DNA from: Rhexocercosporidium sp. MPI-PUGE-AT-0058
Taxonomy: Eukaryota; Ascomycota; Leotiomycetes; Helotiales
Assembly (NCBI GenBank): GCA_020746875.1
Contig: JAGTJL010000016.1
Span: 1,488,001 to 1,552,000, forward strand
Length of the DNA stretch: 64,000 bases
Direction: 5' to 3'
Shown: piece by piece, positions 48,132-59,740 of the stretch
Layout of the letters: every line of letters starts with the position of its first letter
How positions within the stretch are numbered: position 1 is the stretch's first letter
Position numbers and translations under genes: made by a program
The notes under the pieces: generated by a model
Told to the model about the DNA's origin: nothing
Databases searched by the model: none
Seen by the model: only the letters and a program-made list of their open reading frames with translations

Positions 48132-49832
48132 TTATAGTCCATTTCCATATCCATTCCCCTCATCCTCATCTTCCCTCTCCCCAAATACAGAGACATACTC
48201 ACTGCCCCCGATTCCCAACCCACTGCCTTGCATTCTCGAGACTGGTGACTCGGGACCTCTATCGCTCTCACTCGCCTCACTACTCCCAGGCCCAGCCATA
48301 ATCAGACCCCTCCCAAACTCTCCCTCTACCGCACCCTCCACCCGCCTGACACCCATCATCCATGCCACCAGCCCACTAGGAACCCACCTCCCTACAAACC
48401 CATAAAGCCCACTCCCCATTCCAACCCTCACCACGCCGCCCCTCCCCCTGACAATAGCATCAAACACAGCATTATTCAGCTCTCTCAACGGTGTGCCTTT
48501 CCCCAACCCAGATCTCGACCCGTGAGTCGAAGTCATAGCGACGAAGTTCTTGGAATACGATAACCGCGTGCTGTCGTCCCATTTTAACGTCTCTGCTCTT
48601 TGTGAGGATAGCGACGAGGTACTGCGGGAGTGGGGCGTGAAGGCACTGGTGTCGAAGGTGCCAAGTTGGAGGTGCGTGACTGGGATGCTGAGGGGTGAGA
48701 GTTCGGATGTGAGGACCATAGAGAGAGATGTTAAGGCGGAGTTTATAAGTGCTTCTGGGGCGTGAAAGGCGGGTGACAAGGAAGATATTATGGAGGGTGT
48801 GAGGAGGAGGATGGAGGGTTTGGGTGATATTGGTGGTGTTGAGCTGGTGTGGAGGTGGGGATGTGTGAGAGGAAGTATTTGGAGGAGCGGCAGGAAGGAT
48901 TGGAGAGTGAGTATTGGTGTAAGAAGGCGAGTGTTGAGGAGGTCGGAGACGGTAGAGGCGGGAAGGGCGGCGATTGGGAGGGATGGGTAGGTTGAAGATG
49001 GTATGAGGATCAAGGAGCGGAAGGTTAAGTGGTGAAGTTTTGCGCCTTGGAAAGCGGCGTGAGGAGTTTGGAGATGAGCTGTGAAGTGGTCGATTGAGGC
49101 GCGGGCACTGGAAGGCTGTTACATCATTAGCTGTAGCTCTTTTATATGTAAAGTAGGATATGTGGTATATTGATATGTGAGGGAGACTTGGACTTACATC
49201 GACAATATCGATCATCAAGGGTTTGATATCCGGCCTCGACTCATTCTGCACCAGTACTTCCTCCTCTATCGTATTGCACACCACATACACGATAAACCCT
49301 CTCCTCTCCAGATCCAGCGCTACAGACCTCGTAATAGCCTCCGATGGCGATCCAGCAACGACCACAACCTCCAGTCTCGCACCATTACTTGCACGCTTCG
49401 CCCTGCGCTTCTTCCGGTAATTCGATTTCCGTTTCACAACATGGTAGGCCACACCACCGAGTGCTATTATGACGACTGTCGTGAGGATCTTGTTCTTACA
49501 GATCCACTGGTGGATTTGAGTAGTGAGGGTCGTGGTTGAGGCGATTGTTTGGGAGAAAGTTCGCGGTGGCGGAGGCGGTGGTCTAGGACGTGCAGATTCG
49601 GGAATCCATGAAGCAGAGGAGAGGGCTTCGCGGAGTGTGTTGGATACTTTCTCGAGGTGTCGGTCTACAACGTCGGCTATGTCGTTCGAGTATCTTTTGA
49701 TATCGTTGGGGACGGAGGAGAGCTGGGAACATGGTTAGACTTTTCGCTTTGTGTTGAAGCTATCATAGGGGGCATTAGAAACTTGGTAGACTGGCTTACA
49801 ACATCTAGGAATGCTTGATCATCAGCAGACAT
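48132..49832 (-). CDS. DUF1776 family protein (SDR-like, membrane-anchored)
   Basis: Exons 49832-49800, 49722-49198, 49115-48132 (513 residues). A 33-nt first exon (MSADDQAFLDV) is followed by LSSVPNDIKRYSNDIADVV, a Pro run (RPRPPPPPPR), and a membrane helix at about 86-104 (KILTTVVIIALGGVAYHVV) followed by a strongly basic KRKSNYRKKRRAKR. The remaining part has a Rossmann-like start (LEVVVVAGSPSEAITRSVAL) and a chain typical of short-chain-dehydrogenase relatives, with YSKNFVAM in the catalytic Tyr-x-x-x-Lys region (Y-S-K-N, so the usual YxxxK spacing is not kept). The family is fungal and its role poorly known; a yeast relative has been linked to oxidoreductases. An acidic Gly-rich tail ends the protein. 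Introns are 77 and 82 bp. Confidence 0.85.
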
Positions 49833-50271
49833 TTTGGGTGACAAAGTGATAGAAATGTGCAGTAAGCTGTGTAATGATGTTGATGCCCGGTCAGCCTTTG
49901 AGCTCGAGTTCTTGGAGGCGCGGGGAAGCTCGGCCGCTGGCGGCGATGCAGCCAACCAATCGTCTCCCATGTGTTTCCACTCTCCTTTCATCAACACCAT
50001 ACAGAACTATTATGATTCTCTTTACTTCAAATTCAGTTTTCATTTCCCTGGTGTTCAAGTGAATCCTTTCATGTGGAGTTGCCTTACTGTCCTTCACCGC
50101 ATTCAATTACGCTTCACTCTCTGGGTCTGTTTGGAAAGCTCTTCCTTTGTATGTGCCTTCGTTTGTGATGTGCCTTCCTCTATGTTGGCGGTAGACTTCC
50201 TCTTATATCTTCGTGCTATCCGCTTTGCTTCATGTCTCTTCTCTTCTTTTTCCTCCTCTTAAAAACTCTAG
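49833..50271. other. Intergenic region next to a pseudogene
   Basis: 440 bases upstream of the DUF1776 start and of the M61-like relic. A frame at 49834-50262 is not conserved-looking. Nothing else seen. Confidence 0.5.
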
Positions 50272-51986
50272 ATGGCTGATGACAGCACTCTAATATTGAA
50301 GATTCTGATCACACCACAATTCGACGAGAGTGATGTTGCTTCTGCCCTCCACATCTCCCTCAGGATCGGCTCTCCTGCGCTTCCCAAAGATTCCACACTT
50401 CCGGCTTTCCCTGCCACATTTGCTGGCGTTTGTACCGAGTGTGAAGTCAAAGCTTCTGACCAGAGTGGAGAATTACCCGTTGTTTTTGAAGACCCCAAGG
50501 AAGCAGATCAGTCTCTTGAGCGAAGCTGGCTGACTCCACGCAACACTTTGAGGGACGTAGAGGTTTAATACGACATTTCCACATCTTCGAAGGATCTTTC
50601 AAGACTCACAAAAGAGGAATACTGGACGACCATGGAATGGAATCTGAAGCAAGCTCCAAAGGGGACTCGAGTAGTATGGACTTATGGCGAAGGTCCTCAC
50701 CAGTGGTGCGCGTTGGACCTGCATCCATGCCCAGAGACTCGGTCTATATGGTGGGAAGCATCTAGAGCAATCTGCCAGGTACGACCACTGGCGGCACGTC
50801 TGGTGATTATGGCTTCTATTGGTTTGGCAAGCTACCACCGAACATCGAAGCCATCAAAAATATCCACCGCGCCTTCTTCACCAACGCTCGAAAGTTTTTC
50901 GACACTGATATCAGCAAAGAGGACCTAGGTCGCTCGTTCTTCGCCAATGTTCCAGAAGGCGACAAGAATTGCCTAGCAGAACCGGCGCCTCATCGAAGCT
51001 TCGTTCGTAACACAGGCAGCACGAAGTGTTTTGGTGGTACCTATTTCAATCACAGTCACATTTCCAACTACGACGACCAGATTGCCAAGGTTTATGGCTG
51101 CGATTTGGTCCGCCGAATAGTTTGCAAAATGGCTAATATCTGGCTTGGACCTTCAGTCCTGGTGGTAATGACTGGTGGTAATGACTGGTTTTATAAGGGT
51201 AAAAAGGATTGCTGTCCATCTACATGCCATTCCGAAAACAGGGACCACGAACATGGCACTATTTCGGTACGTATTGCCTCCGACTGTCTCTAATTTTCCT
51301 TGGGATATCTTTGATCTGCAGTTGCTCACTTCTTATCTCTCAAGAATCAACCATTCATATGCTCTGCACTAGATACTTCACCAGCCCGCTCATTAACCTG
51401 TCATATAACGATGTTCTGAAGCTTTCAGACACAGATGCATATGCAAGAGAACACGTCGGCGCTCGGGCATGGGCTTTCGTCGTTGTGGTAGATTGACGAG
51501 CAAGATAGATCGCCAAGAGCGAGCTAAAGACAACGCGCCCTATTGAGGATATTGCCATGATACCGCTGGCAAACAATAAAGCAGGTGGCAAGGCTCACAG
51601 TGTCGACCGGTGGATGGATTTTCTGGCTCCTCTCATGGGCGTCGAGATCCGGCAACGATACGAAGATTGCTACAATGGAACCACCACCCTACTTCTAGAA
51701 AGTCTTCATGGCGCCAATTCTCACTACCTTAAGTAAGTCGACGATTCGATTCTCGACTTTGGCATGGATACGGATAGTTTTCGCCAGGGGGTTAGTGAAG
51801 GGTTTGAAGATGGGCAGTCGAGATGAGATCGCGGGCTTGAAGAATGACGACAAGATCTTGTGGTCTTCTCACAAGTGGAGATGTGTCGACGATAGCGATG
51901 CAACCATAGAGCTTGTAAGTGAGAGGAAAGAAGTCCAGCAAAGGATAAAGTACTTACCTAGGAGCTTTGATATGACAAAGAGCTAG
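50272..51986 (+). pseudogene. Decayed M61-peptidase-like gene
   Basis: A coding relic whose pieces lie in order on one strand but in changing frames. Piece 1 (50272-about 50710) codes ALHISLRIGSPALP and LPAFPATFAGV, with an in-frame TAA at 50566-50568. Piece 2 (from about 50720) codes DSVYMVGSI, a TAG at 50763-50765, then SGDYGFYWFGKLPPNIEAI, NTGSTKCFGGTYF and WLGPSVLVV. Piece 3 (from about 51206) codes LSIYMPFRKQG and RYFTSPLINLSYNDVL, with TGA 51494-51496 and TAG 51506-51508, then DRWMDFLAPLMGVEIRQRYE. Piece 4 has a PDZ-like end (AGLKNDDKILWSS). This order recalls fungal M61 (glycyl aminopeptidase fold) proteins; that match is from memory. The zinc-binding HExxH is not visible where expected. 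At least four stops and three frame changes make it non-functional. Confidence 0.7.
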
Positions 51987-52710
51987 CAGATGTTGAAGAC
52001 ATGAGCAAGAAGTGAAAGCATATGAGAAGTTCTTAGAAGAAGAGGAAAAGAGAAAGAAGCAGGGGGCAAACAAGGCGAAGCTTGTAACAAGATCCAGCAT
52101 TAAGAAGGAGAAGGAGAACAGTGATGCCTGATATGATGATGTAAAGCATTGTTGTTGTGCAGAATACTCCTATAGTGCTCGCTGGTAGCATGGGTCACTC
52201 CACAAGCTTGAAAGATTTCTGAGAGTGGTGGTGTAACAAGTAATAAACTAATAGAACTCTGTGTTAGGGAGGGTTTTATCCCCATGCAAGGAGTTTAACA
52301 CTGCTGAATCTAACAAGCACAATATCCACGTAAAGCTAAGTCATCTTTCAGATATAGAAAAAATGGCATTAGAATATTAAAGGAGGTGGTGATTCTTTTA
52401 GAACAAATCTTACTTTTAAATATTTGGAGGGTACTAAGTAATATCCATTCCACATACTCTGTCTCTTAGCGGCTAGCCTTGCTGAAGGCAACAAGCCCCA
52501 CGTCGTCAGCCTCGCCTCTTGATTACCTATTCACTTCAACATCTACCAAGACGGAGCGCAGGCGTTCTGGAGTATTCCAGATCTCATTGTTGTCGAATTG
52601 GTACATACGAAAGTTCCCTTGGTTGACTCCTCCAGGCGCATATTGACCACGACAGCGCACCCAACCTCTCAAGTTCCACAAAGACAACAGCCTCGCGGCA
52701 AGGAATCAAC
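51987..52710. other. Intergenic region downstream of the relic
   Basis: The first 150 bases are Lys/Glu-codon rich (GAAGAAGAGGAAAAGAG, GGAGAAGGAGAAC) and are probably the decayed tail of the relic. The rest is AT-rich and then the leader of the WSS1-type gene. Confidence 0.5.
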
Positions 52711-54085
52711 ATGGCGGAACACGATGCCCTCATCCTGCAATACTCCCATCTGGCTCAGTTCCCCCGCGAGAAAGATGCTCTGCATGCTCTGAGGAAGATC
52801 GCATCTCTCGTCAAGCCTCTGATGAGAGCGCGGGGATGGACTGTTGGTACTCTGGCAGAATTCTATCCAGACCAGCAAAACCTGCTAGGTAGGCACATGA
52901 TGATCCCCTTGTCTGTAGAATGTGCTAATATCCACAGGAATCAATCAGAATAGAGGTCAGAAAATATGTCTGCGTCTGCGGTACCCAGGCGACAAGAACC
53001 AGTTCCTGCCCATGGAGCAGGTCGTCGATACTATGCTCCATGAGTTATCACATAACGTCCACGGCCCGCACGACGCCAAATTTCATGCTCTATGGGACCA
53101 GCTGCGGAAAGAATATGAGGGCTTATTATCGAAGGGATACACTGGGGAGGGCTTCCTGTCTGACGGCCATAAACTTGGCGGGCGGAGAGTTCCTAGAGAT
53201 GAGGCAAGACGAATAGCTCGTAATGCTGCGGAGAAGAGACGGACGCTCTCCTCAGGGTCGGGTCAGAAGCTAGGTGGAAGACCAGTTCCGGTTGGTACAG
53301 ATATTCGACAGGTCATTGTAGGCGCTATTGAGAGGCGTAATACGGTGCTGAAGGGCTGCGGATCTAGCAATAAGGACGATGAGGAGATTAAGATTCTGGC
53401 GGACGCTGCTACCCAGAATGGATTCAAGACGAAGGCTGAGGAAGATGAGGCAAATGATCGAGCAATCGCCCAGGCTTTGTGGGATCTGGTTCAAGAGGAC
53501 GAAAAGAAGGAATATGGAAACTCATATATCCCACCAACGCCTGCGAACCCGACGGGTAATGGAGGCGGTGATGTTGGTCCGTCAACAGCTACAGCTGTCA
53601 AGAGAGAGGTGCCTTCCTCCCCAGCAAAACGGAAAACAGAAGCGCCCCCAGTCAGACAGCATTCAGACCGGCCTGTAAGTCGTCTAGTGGCCGAAGGTTC
53701 GAAGAAACCAACACCCAAACCATCTCCTTCAAGAGCAGCTACGACTCCAGTATCAGGTCCAACCGCAACTGTCAGCCCTCAAGTCCCTACTCAGGTTCAG
53801 TCTTTCGATCCACCTTCTCCCACGCCTCTTGCGAGCGGATGGACGTGTCCTATTTGCACACTTCACAACCATATCAACTTCCTAGCATGTGATGCGTGTT
53901 CTTCCGAACGGCCAGTGGAGGTTACTAAACAGCTAGGAGCAGCAGAGCAGAGAAGAAAAGCTGCATCTACGACTCAGAATCTTAGATCGCAAGCGCAGAC
54001 TTGGACATGCTCTCAATGCACAACGATCATGGAACAGAAATGGTGGACTTGCTCTACATGTGGAAAGCTGAAGGATAGCTCTTGA
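52711..54085 (+). CDS. WSS1: Wss1-type WLM metalloprotease
   Basis: DNA-dependent protease that degrades DNA-protein crosslinks. Exons 52711-52888 and 52938-54085 with a 49-bp intron (441 residues). The WLM domain covers about residues 5-190: LRKIASLVKPLMRARGWTVG, the strand GQKICLRLRYPG, and the zinc/catalytic signature HELSHNVHGPHD (about 94). Two KLGGR-x-VP boxes follow (about 136 and 172), each leading into a basic helix. A Ser/Pro/Lys-rich linker with nuclear-localisation-like SPAKRKTE leads to two RanBP2-type zinc fingers: WTCPICTLHN...CDACSSERP (about 360-385) and WTCSQCTT...CSTCGKL (about 413-437). Wss1 proteins often bind SUMO and Cdc48 through short motifs in the linker; I do not see unambiguous ones. 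Intact. Confidence 0.93.
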
Positions 54086-54879
54086 GCTAGCATTTGACGT
54101 TAATGAGCATCATGATTTACGAACTTATGTTGGCATATGAAATGGCTATGGTGCTGGGAAGCATATGGGGAGTTAGGGAGCAGAATAGGAGTTAGTGGGT
54201 GCCAAAGGACAATCCTAAGATTATTCTCAAATCAGCTCGATGACGACAGGTCCTCCATTGGACCCAAGAATGCTAAGATCTTGATGCAACTCGTGGAATT
54301 TTAACGGCCCGTTAATGGGTGGTCTACCTAGCACCTAAACACTGCTCGTGGCACACAAATTCTGATCACGAGTCAGATTTCTTTTAAAGGATGAAATCAC
54401 CACGAGTCCGCTGCAACACTTCTAAACAGCCCCTTCTCGAGATCTGAGTTGCTATGTCTCAGCTTAGGTTTGTTCTTCTTGACCTTCGACTGTGATCTTC
54501 GACCATGAGGATTCTACAGTTGTCATCCACTTCTAGATATCAAACACAAGAATCGGCCAACTAGTCGTTTCCCACACCCCCTTCTTTTTCTCTGAACACA
54601 CTTTTACGTTTCTTAATATCAGGAGATTACTGTTCTTAGGTTGCGAGTCTCACGGATAGTTCCATAAGTGACATCTTCTTTGTTCGTTCAATTGTTACTT
54701 TGTCTAAGCCATGGTCTGAGACTAACATGTGCTCTCAGCGCGAGACATCACGCTAGCTTCTTGCCTTTTGACGCTTCTATATCTATTCATATTTAATCTC
54801 GCTCCTTGCGATTTTTTCTATCACTCTTTCCTTTGATTACGAATAATCTCGAGGCTAATCGTTTATATATCTGAGAATC
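54086..54879. other. Intergenic region
   Basis: About 0.8 kb between two genes in tandem. T/C-rich in its second half (leader of the GH64 gene). No gene seen. Confidence 0.5.
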
Positions 54880-56031
54880 ATGGCATCTACAACAACAAAT
54901 CAAACTCTCACCCTCTCTCTTGTCAATCGCACCTCCTTCCGAAACGTCAATGCCTATGTCACCGGCCTCGCCATCGACAATAACTACCGCTTCGTCCTCA
55001 TCCAATCGGACGGCCACACGCCCTACTACCCCGAATCACCCTCTTCAACCGGCTCTCCCCTCTCCGCAAACTGCACTATCCCCCTCGGACCTCCAGGCTT
55101 CAGCACACCCGTAACAATCCCCCGCATCGCTGGCGGGAGAATCTGGTTCTGCATTAACGACACCCTAACATTCCTCCTCAATCCCGGGCCCGGTCTCGTT
55201 GAGCCCTCGGTGAGCAACCCATCCGACCTAAACTACGGCAAGAACTGGGGTTTTTGCGAATTCACATTCAACGCCTTCCAGCTCTTCGCCAATATCTCTT
55301 ATGTCGATTTCGTCAGTATCCCCATAGCTTTGAACTTGACCAATACGTCTGGAGGAACTCAAAGCGTGACGGGCATCCCACGAGACGGACTCCAGCGCGT
55401 GTGTGATGGCCTCGTGGCTCAGAATTCTAGAGATGGGAAGGGTTGGGACCGTCTTATTGTGCGGGGGAAAGATGGGAGTATTCTGCGGGCTTTGAGTCCA
55501 AATACGGGGATCGTGATGGATGGGTCTCTCTTCCAGGGATATTACGACGCTTATGTGAATGCAGTTTGGGATCGATATAAATATGACAGCTTGACTGTGG
55601 ACACACAAGCTCAATGGGGAATCCTCACAGCAAAGGTCGATCCAAACACCGGCTTGCTCACATTCACTTCCGTAGGCGCCTTCGCCAAACCCTCAGCTCG
55701 CGATATTTTTTCCTGCTCGACTGGCCCTTTCGCTGGCTATCCCGTCAATACAGCAGTCATGGGGAATCTGACTGCTAGAATCGCTGCTGCTCTTAACAGG
55801 TCGACGTTGCTTGAGGAAAATGTGCAGCCTGGCAGAGAGGTGGGTGCGTATTATGCTGGAGGAGGGGGAGTCACGAATCATTACTCGAGAGTGGTGCATG
55901 CTGTTAATGGGGATGCGAGGGGGTATGCGTTTCCGTATGATGACGTTGGGGCTTCTGGGACGATTGATCTGGCGGGTGCGGTTTGGGATGGAAGTCCAGA
56001 GGTTTTGGAGGTTGTTGTTGGTGGGTATTAA
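54880..56031 (+). CDS. GH64 beta-1,3-glucanase family protein
   Basis: Single exon of 383 residues. GH64 enzymes cleave beta-1,3-glucan into pentaose units and have a beta-barrel with a thaumatin-like part. Visible family features: TLSLVNRTSFRNVNAYVTGL at the start, NYRFVLIQSDG, RIAGGRIWFCINDTLTFLLN, NWGFCEFTF...NISYVDFVSIPIAL, and the C-terminal barrel strand NHYSRVVHAVNGDARGYAFPYDDV. The start ATG is followed at once by the first beta strand, so there is no signal peptide, as in many fungal GH64 proteins. No introns, unlike nearly all other genes here. No frame damage. A role in wall remodelling is inferred. The 3' flank begins at 56032. Confidence 0.85.
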   Translation: MASTTTNQTLTLSLVNRTSFRNVNAYVTGLAIDNNYRFVLIQSDGHTPYYPESPSSTGSPLSANCTIPLGPPGFSTPVTIPRIAGGRIWFCINDTLTFLLNPGPGLVEPSVSNPSDLNYGKNWGFCEFTFNAFQLFANISYVDFVSIPIALNLTNTSGGTQSVTGIPRDGLQRVCDGLVAQNSRDGKGWDRLIVRGKDGSILRALSPNTGIVMDGSLFQGYYDAYVNAVWDRYKYDSLTVDTQAQWGILTAKVDPNTGLLTFTSVGAFAKPSARDIFSCSTGPFAGYPVNTAVMGNLTARIAAALNRSTLLEENVQPGREVGAYYAGGGGVTNHYSRVVHAVNGDARGYAFPYDDVGASGTIDLAGAVWDGSPEVLEVVVGGY

Positions 56032-57338
56032 GTGTGTCATAGATGAGGATGCAAAGAGACAGTGTATTGAGATGTTGGGTTCTCGTATTTATTTTTGGTT
56101 TACTACTTATCATGTTATCTCTATCTGCAAACTTCTCATAGAGTACTGAGTATTTCTCGCATATACTATGATGAATTCTCCATCTCGAATCAGATCAACA
56201 ACATTCAAGTAAGTATATAAGTTCAAAGTACAACGTTGCATATCAGATGTCCAGCCCAAGGTTCTTTGAATTCGGTCCGTTCCACAACATATGATCCCCT
56301 TTCCCCGCATCTGACCATGCCATGCATCGTGAGCTGCGTCGCACATGCGGGGTTGATCCGAACCCCTCCCCCTTTTCCACTTCTCTGATCTTTCGCTTGC
56401 ACATTCGCTTGATCCGAGTGAGACCTAGAAACAAGACAAGGTCACCGGATTCGTCCTCGAGACATCTCCTACTGCTACCTTCTACTTCAGGATTCTGGTT
56501 GAAGTCATTTACATTAAATATCTTGAAACTAAAACTGGGTATCAAGGAAAGCCGCCGAGGCTTTGGCTTAAAAATACGTGAAGCTTGTCCTGCTCGATGC
56601 ATCAGAACCTGAATGTTAGCAAAGCTTATCCCAAAGCCACCCATCTCACCCCCCCCCCCGAAGCAGACCTCCGATTCGCCGACCGCAGCTAAATCTGGCG
56701 CTGACGGGATGGCGTTCTGTGGGAAGAACGTAAAAAACGCCCATCTCAGCCCCTTGAGGCTTAGCGAATTGGTTGGGCGATCTCTCAAGTTTTACAACCT
56801 CGCTCTCTCGTCCAAACACTCTTTTGACAAGCGTTATGGTTTGTTCGGCCATTTCGAGAGAGACGAGATGAGACCATGCCCTGATTTTGCAAGCCGAAGC
56901 AGTGAATTGTCCTTTTACATGAAGTGTAGGGTAAGCTTTTGAAGGATGGGCTAGCTGACCTCGTTCTAATCTTCTTGACTCCTGCAGTGATGCAGATCCC
57001 TTAAGGGTCTCCCCCTGAACTTGACATCATGTGCTCGTGGCATCACGTACCGAAGCTTACACACGTACAAAGGGCTCACTTGGATTTTCTGAAGAGCACC
57101 GCTCTGCCTTTTCTCCTCTTGATCGTTATGTTTCTCTTGTCATTTTGATTATTTTGGAAGGCTCCTCCGACCTTTTTTCTCCCCGGTGTTCCGGCTGGGC
57201 TGTGCACTATATTCGAATTGACACTGCTCTCGTGAAAACAAAAGTCCTCCAGCAGCAAGCGTGCTGTTCGACAAAATCCCTCAAGTGAGAGGAAAAGAGA
57301 GCACTCTTGACTTAATGCTGTTACCGAAAATCGCAAAA
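56032..57338. other. Intergenic region
   Basis: About 1.3 kb. A 181-codon minus frame (56788-56243) lacks domain character. A nine-base C-run occurs near 56650. The last 300 bases are the leader of the glutaminase gene; an in-frame ATG at 57315 lies eight codons before the chosen start. Confidence 0.5.
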
Positions 57339-59740
57339 ATGAGGACATCCAGCACAATTCTGGCACTCGCTGCAACACTTCTCCAGGTGACAAACGCGGC
57401 ATCAACATTTTCTCCCGCACGCCCTCCAGCGATCCCTCTTGCAGTTAAATCGCCCTATTTGAATGTTCTTCAATTTGCTGGTAGTGATGGAGGAAACGGC
57501 GGCTACTTAGCAGGGCAGTATTCTCAATTCTGGGCGTAAGTGCACATCTTTCCTCGTGATACGACATGAATGACTGACAAGCGTGACAGAGGACAAATCG
57601 CGGCGTGGGTAGGAATGATTAAGGTAGACGGAATAACATATACTTGGATGGGCGACCCAGGACCTCAAAGTGTCACACAAACAGCTTTTGAATACACATC
57701 GACGAAAAGTGTGTTCACTATGGATGTTGGAGGGAGGGTCGAGATGAACGTCACCTTCTTGTCGCCTGTCACTCCGGAGGACCCGAAAAGACAATCTTTG
57801 ATCTTCTCGTATCTTGATGTTGGTGTACAGTCTTTGGATGGACACTCTCACGATGTGCAGCTGTACACTGATATCTCTGCTGGTTAGTCTTTCCTTTGAT
57901 GGCAATGAAATGAATTTTGACTCGCCTTCACAGAATGGGTAGCTGGCGACCATGCTTCGGTGGCACAATGGGAATATGATACCACGAGCGATAATATCAC
58001 CTACCACAGGGTCTACCGACAGACTCAACTGGAGTTCAGTGAGACAGCCGACCAAGCTGAGTACGTGAATTTCAATTTCCGCCCCTGAAATCTCAGTGAT
58101 CTAGGGTCAGGATCATTTGTCTTTGTTGATCCTGATCCTAAGACATTGGAGAAAGAAAAAAAAAATTACATGCTAAAGTCTTGACTAGTTGGGGATATTG
58201 GTACTGGGCTACCAAAAATTCGGATAAACTCACCTATCAATCTGGATCCGATGTCAATGTACGCGGAGCTTTTCAACAGAATGCTAAGTTGGGTAATACC
58301 AAGGACCCAAATTATCGACCAATCAATCAAGACTATCCTGTCTTTGGATTTTCAGTGGACTTGGGTACTGTGACCGGATCTATTAATACTCTCTATACCA
58401 TCGGTCTTACACAAGAGCAAGCGATTCAGTTTGACGGAGCTACCGGTATCGTGCCTCTTGCATCCTTGTGGACGAGCTACTTCTCAAGTGAGACTGAGGC
58501 TGTGAGTAAACACCAATAAACGTAGGAGGAAATGCTGACAGTGCCAGCTCTCATTTTTCTACAACGACTACGGTACCGCAACGAGTACTGCGTCGTCGCT
58601 AGACAACAAGATCGCAACGGACTCAATGAACGCAGGTGGACAAGACTATCTCACGATCACTTCCCTGTCCACCCGTCAAGCTTTGGGAGCTACCCAGCTA
58701 GTCGGTAACTCTACGAAGCAGTATCTCTTTCTCAAAGAGATCAGTTCCGACGGCAATGTTCAAACTGTAGACGTCATCTTCCCATTCTATCCTATTCTGC
58801 TATATCTTCAACCTTCTCTCGCTAAATCCATGCTTGACCCTCTATTTGAAAACCAGGAGTCCGGCCAATATCCAAACATGTACTCAATGCACGACCTCGG
58901 TGCACATTATCCTAACGCCACTGGACATCCGGACGGAAAAGACGAGCCTCAGCCTTTGGAAGAATGTGGAAATATGCTTATCATGACGTTGGCATATGCG
59001 CAACGCACCAACGACAATGCATATCTCAGCCTGCACTACAACATCCTGAAACAATGGACGCAATATCTCATCCAAGAAGCCTTGATCCCAGCCGATCAAA
59101 TATCGACCGATGACTTTGCAGGGAGTCTTGCAAACCAAACCGATCTGGCATTGAAAGGCATCATTGGCATTCAAGCCATGGCGGTGATCGCGAATCTGAC
59201 AGACAATCAAGTCGATGGAGCAAACTACACCAACATCGCCCTTGACTACATCACTCAGTGGCAGACTCTCGGTATAGCGCATGATGCCAATCCTCCGCAC
59301 ACGACTCTCTCATACGGGATGAACGATACGCATGGTCTACTGTACAATTTATACGGGGATAAGTTACTGAACCTCAACTTCGTTCCTCAGAGTGTCTATG
59401 ATATGCAGAGCGCGTTCTACCCAACTGTGGAACAGAAGTATGGTGTGCCACTGGATACGAGACACAATTATACTAAAAGTGACTGGGAGATGTGGACTGC
59501 GGCCATTACGTCGGATACGACGAAGAAGATGTTCATCTCAGATCTGGCGAAGTGGATCAATGAAACTCCAACGAACAAAGCTATGACGGACTGGTATGAT
59601 GTTCAGACTGGAGAGTAAGCTATCTCAACATAATAAAAGTTTAAGATACCTAGTACTAACTTTTGAACAGCTTTGGTGGCGGCTTCACTGCCAGACCTGT
59701 CGTAGGTGGACATTTCGCCTTGTTGGCGTTGAAAGGATGA
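57339..59740 (+). CDS. gtaA: Secreted glutaminase A
   Basis: Extracellular glutaminase releasing ammonia from glutamine. Exons 57339-57535, 57590-57882, 57934-58060, 58189-58501, 58548-59614, 59671-59740; phases close (688 residues, usual for the family). The ATG at 57339 opens a clear signal peptide (MRTSSTILALAATLLQVTNA); the ATG at 57315 would add eight basic/hydrophobic residues and is less likely. Next come FSPARPPAIPLAVKSPYLNV, YTWMGDPGPQSV, WGYWYWAT, the DVIFPFYPILLYLQPSLAKS block, HDLGAHYPNATGH with EPQPLEECGNM (typical of the domain containing catalysis), and the end GGGFTARPVVGGHFALLAL. Many N-x-S/T sites. Intron 3 is long for this genome (128 bp) and contains a hairpin. Intact. Confidence 0.95.
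58104..58138 (+). repeat. Inverted repeat (hairpin) inside glutaminase intron 3
   Basis: GGGTCAGGATCA at 58104-58115 pairs with TGATCCTGATCC at 58127-58138, leaving an 11-base T-rich loop; one position is a G-T pair. It may bring the splice sites of this long intron together. Confidence 0.7.

Noticed and set aside
56243..56788. Open minus-strand frame of 181 codons
   Set aside because: No motif; part of its Gly run comes from a C homopolymer on the plus strand.
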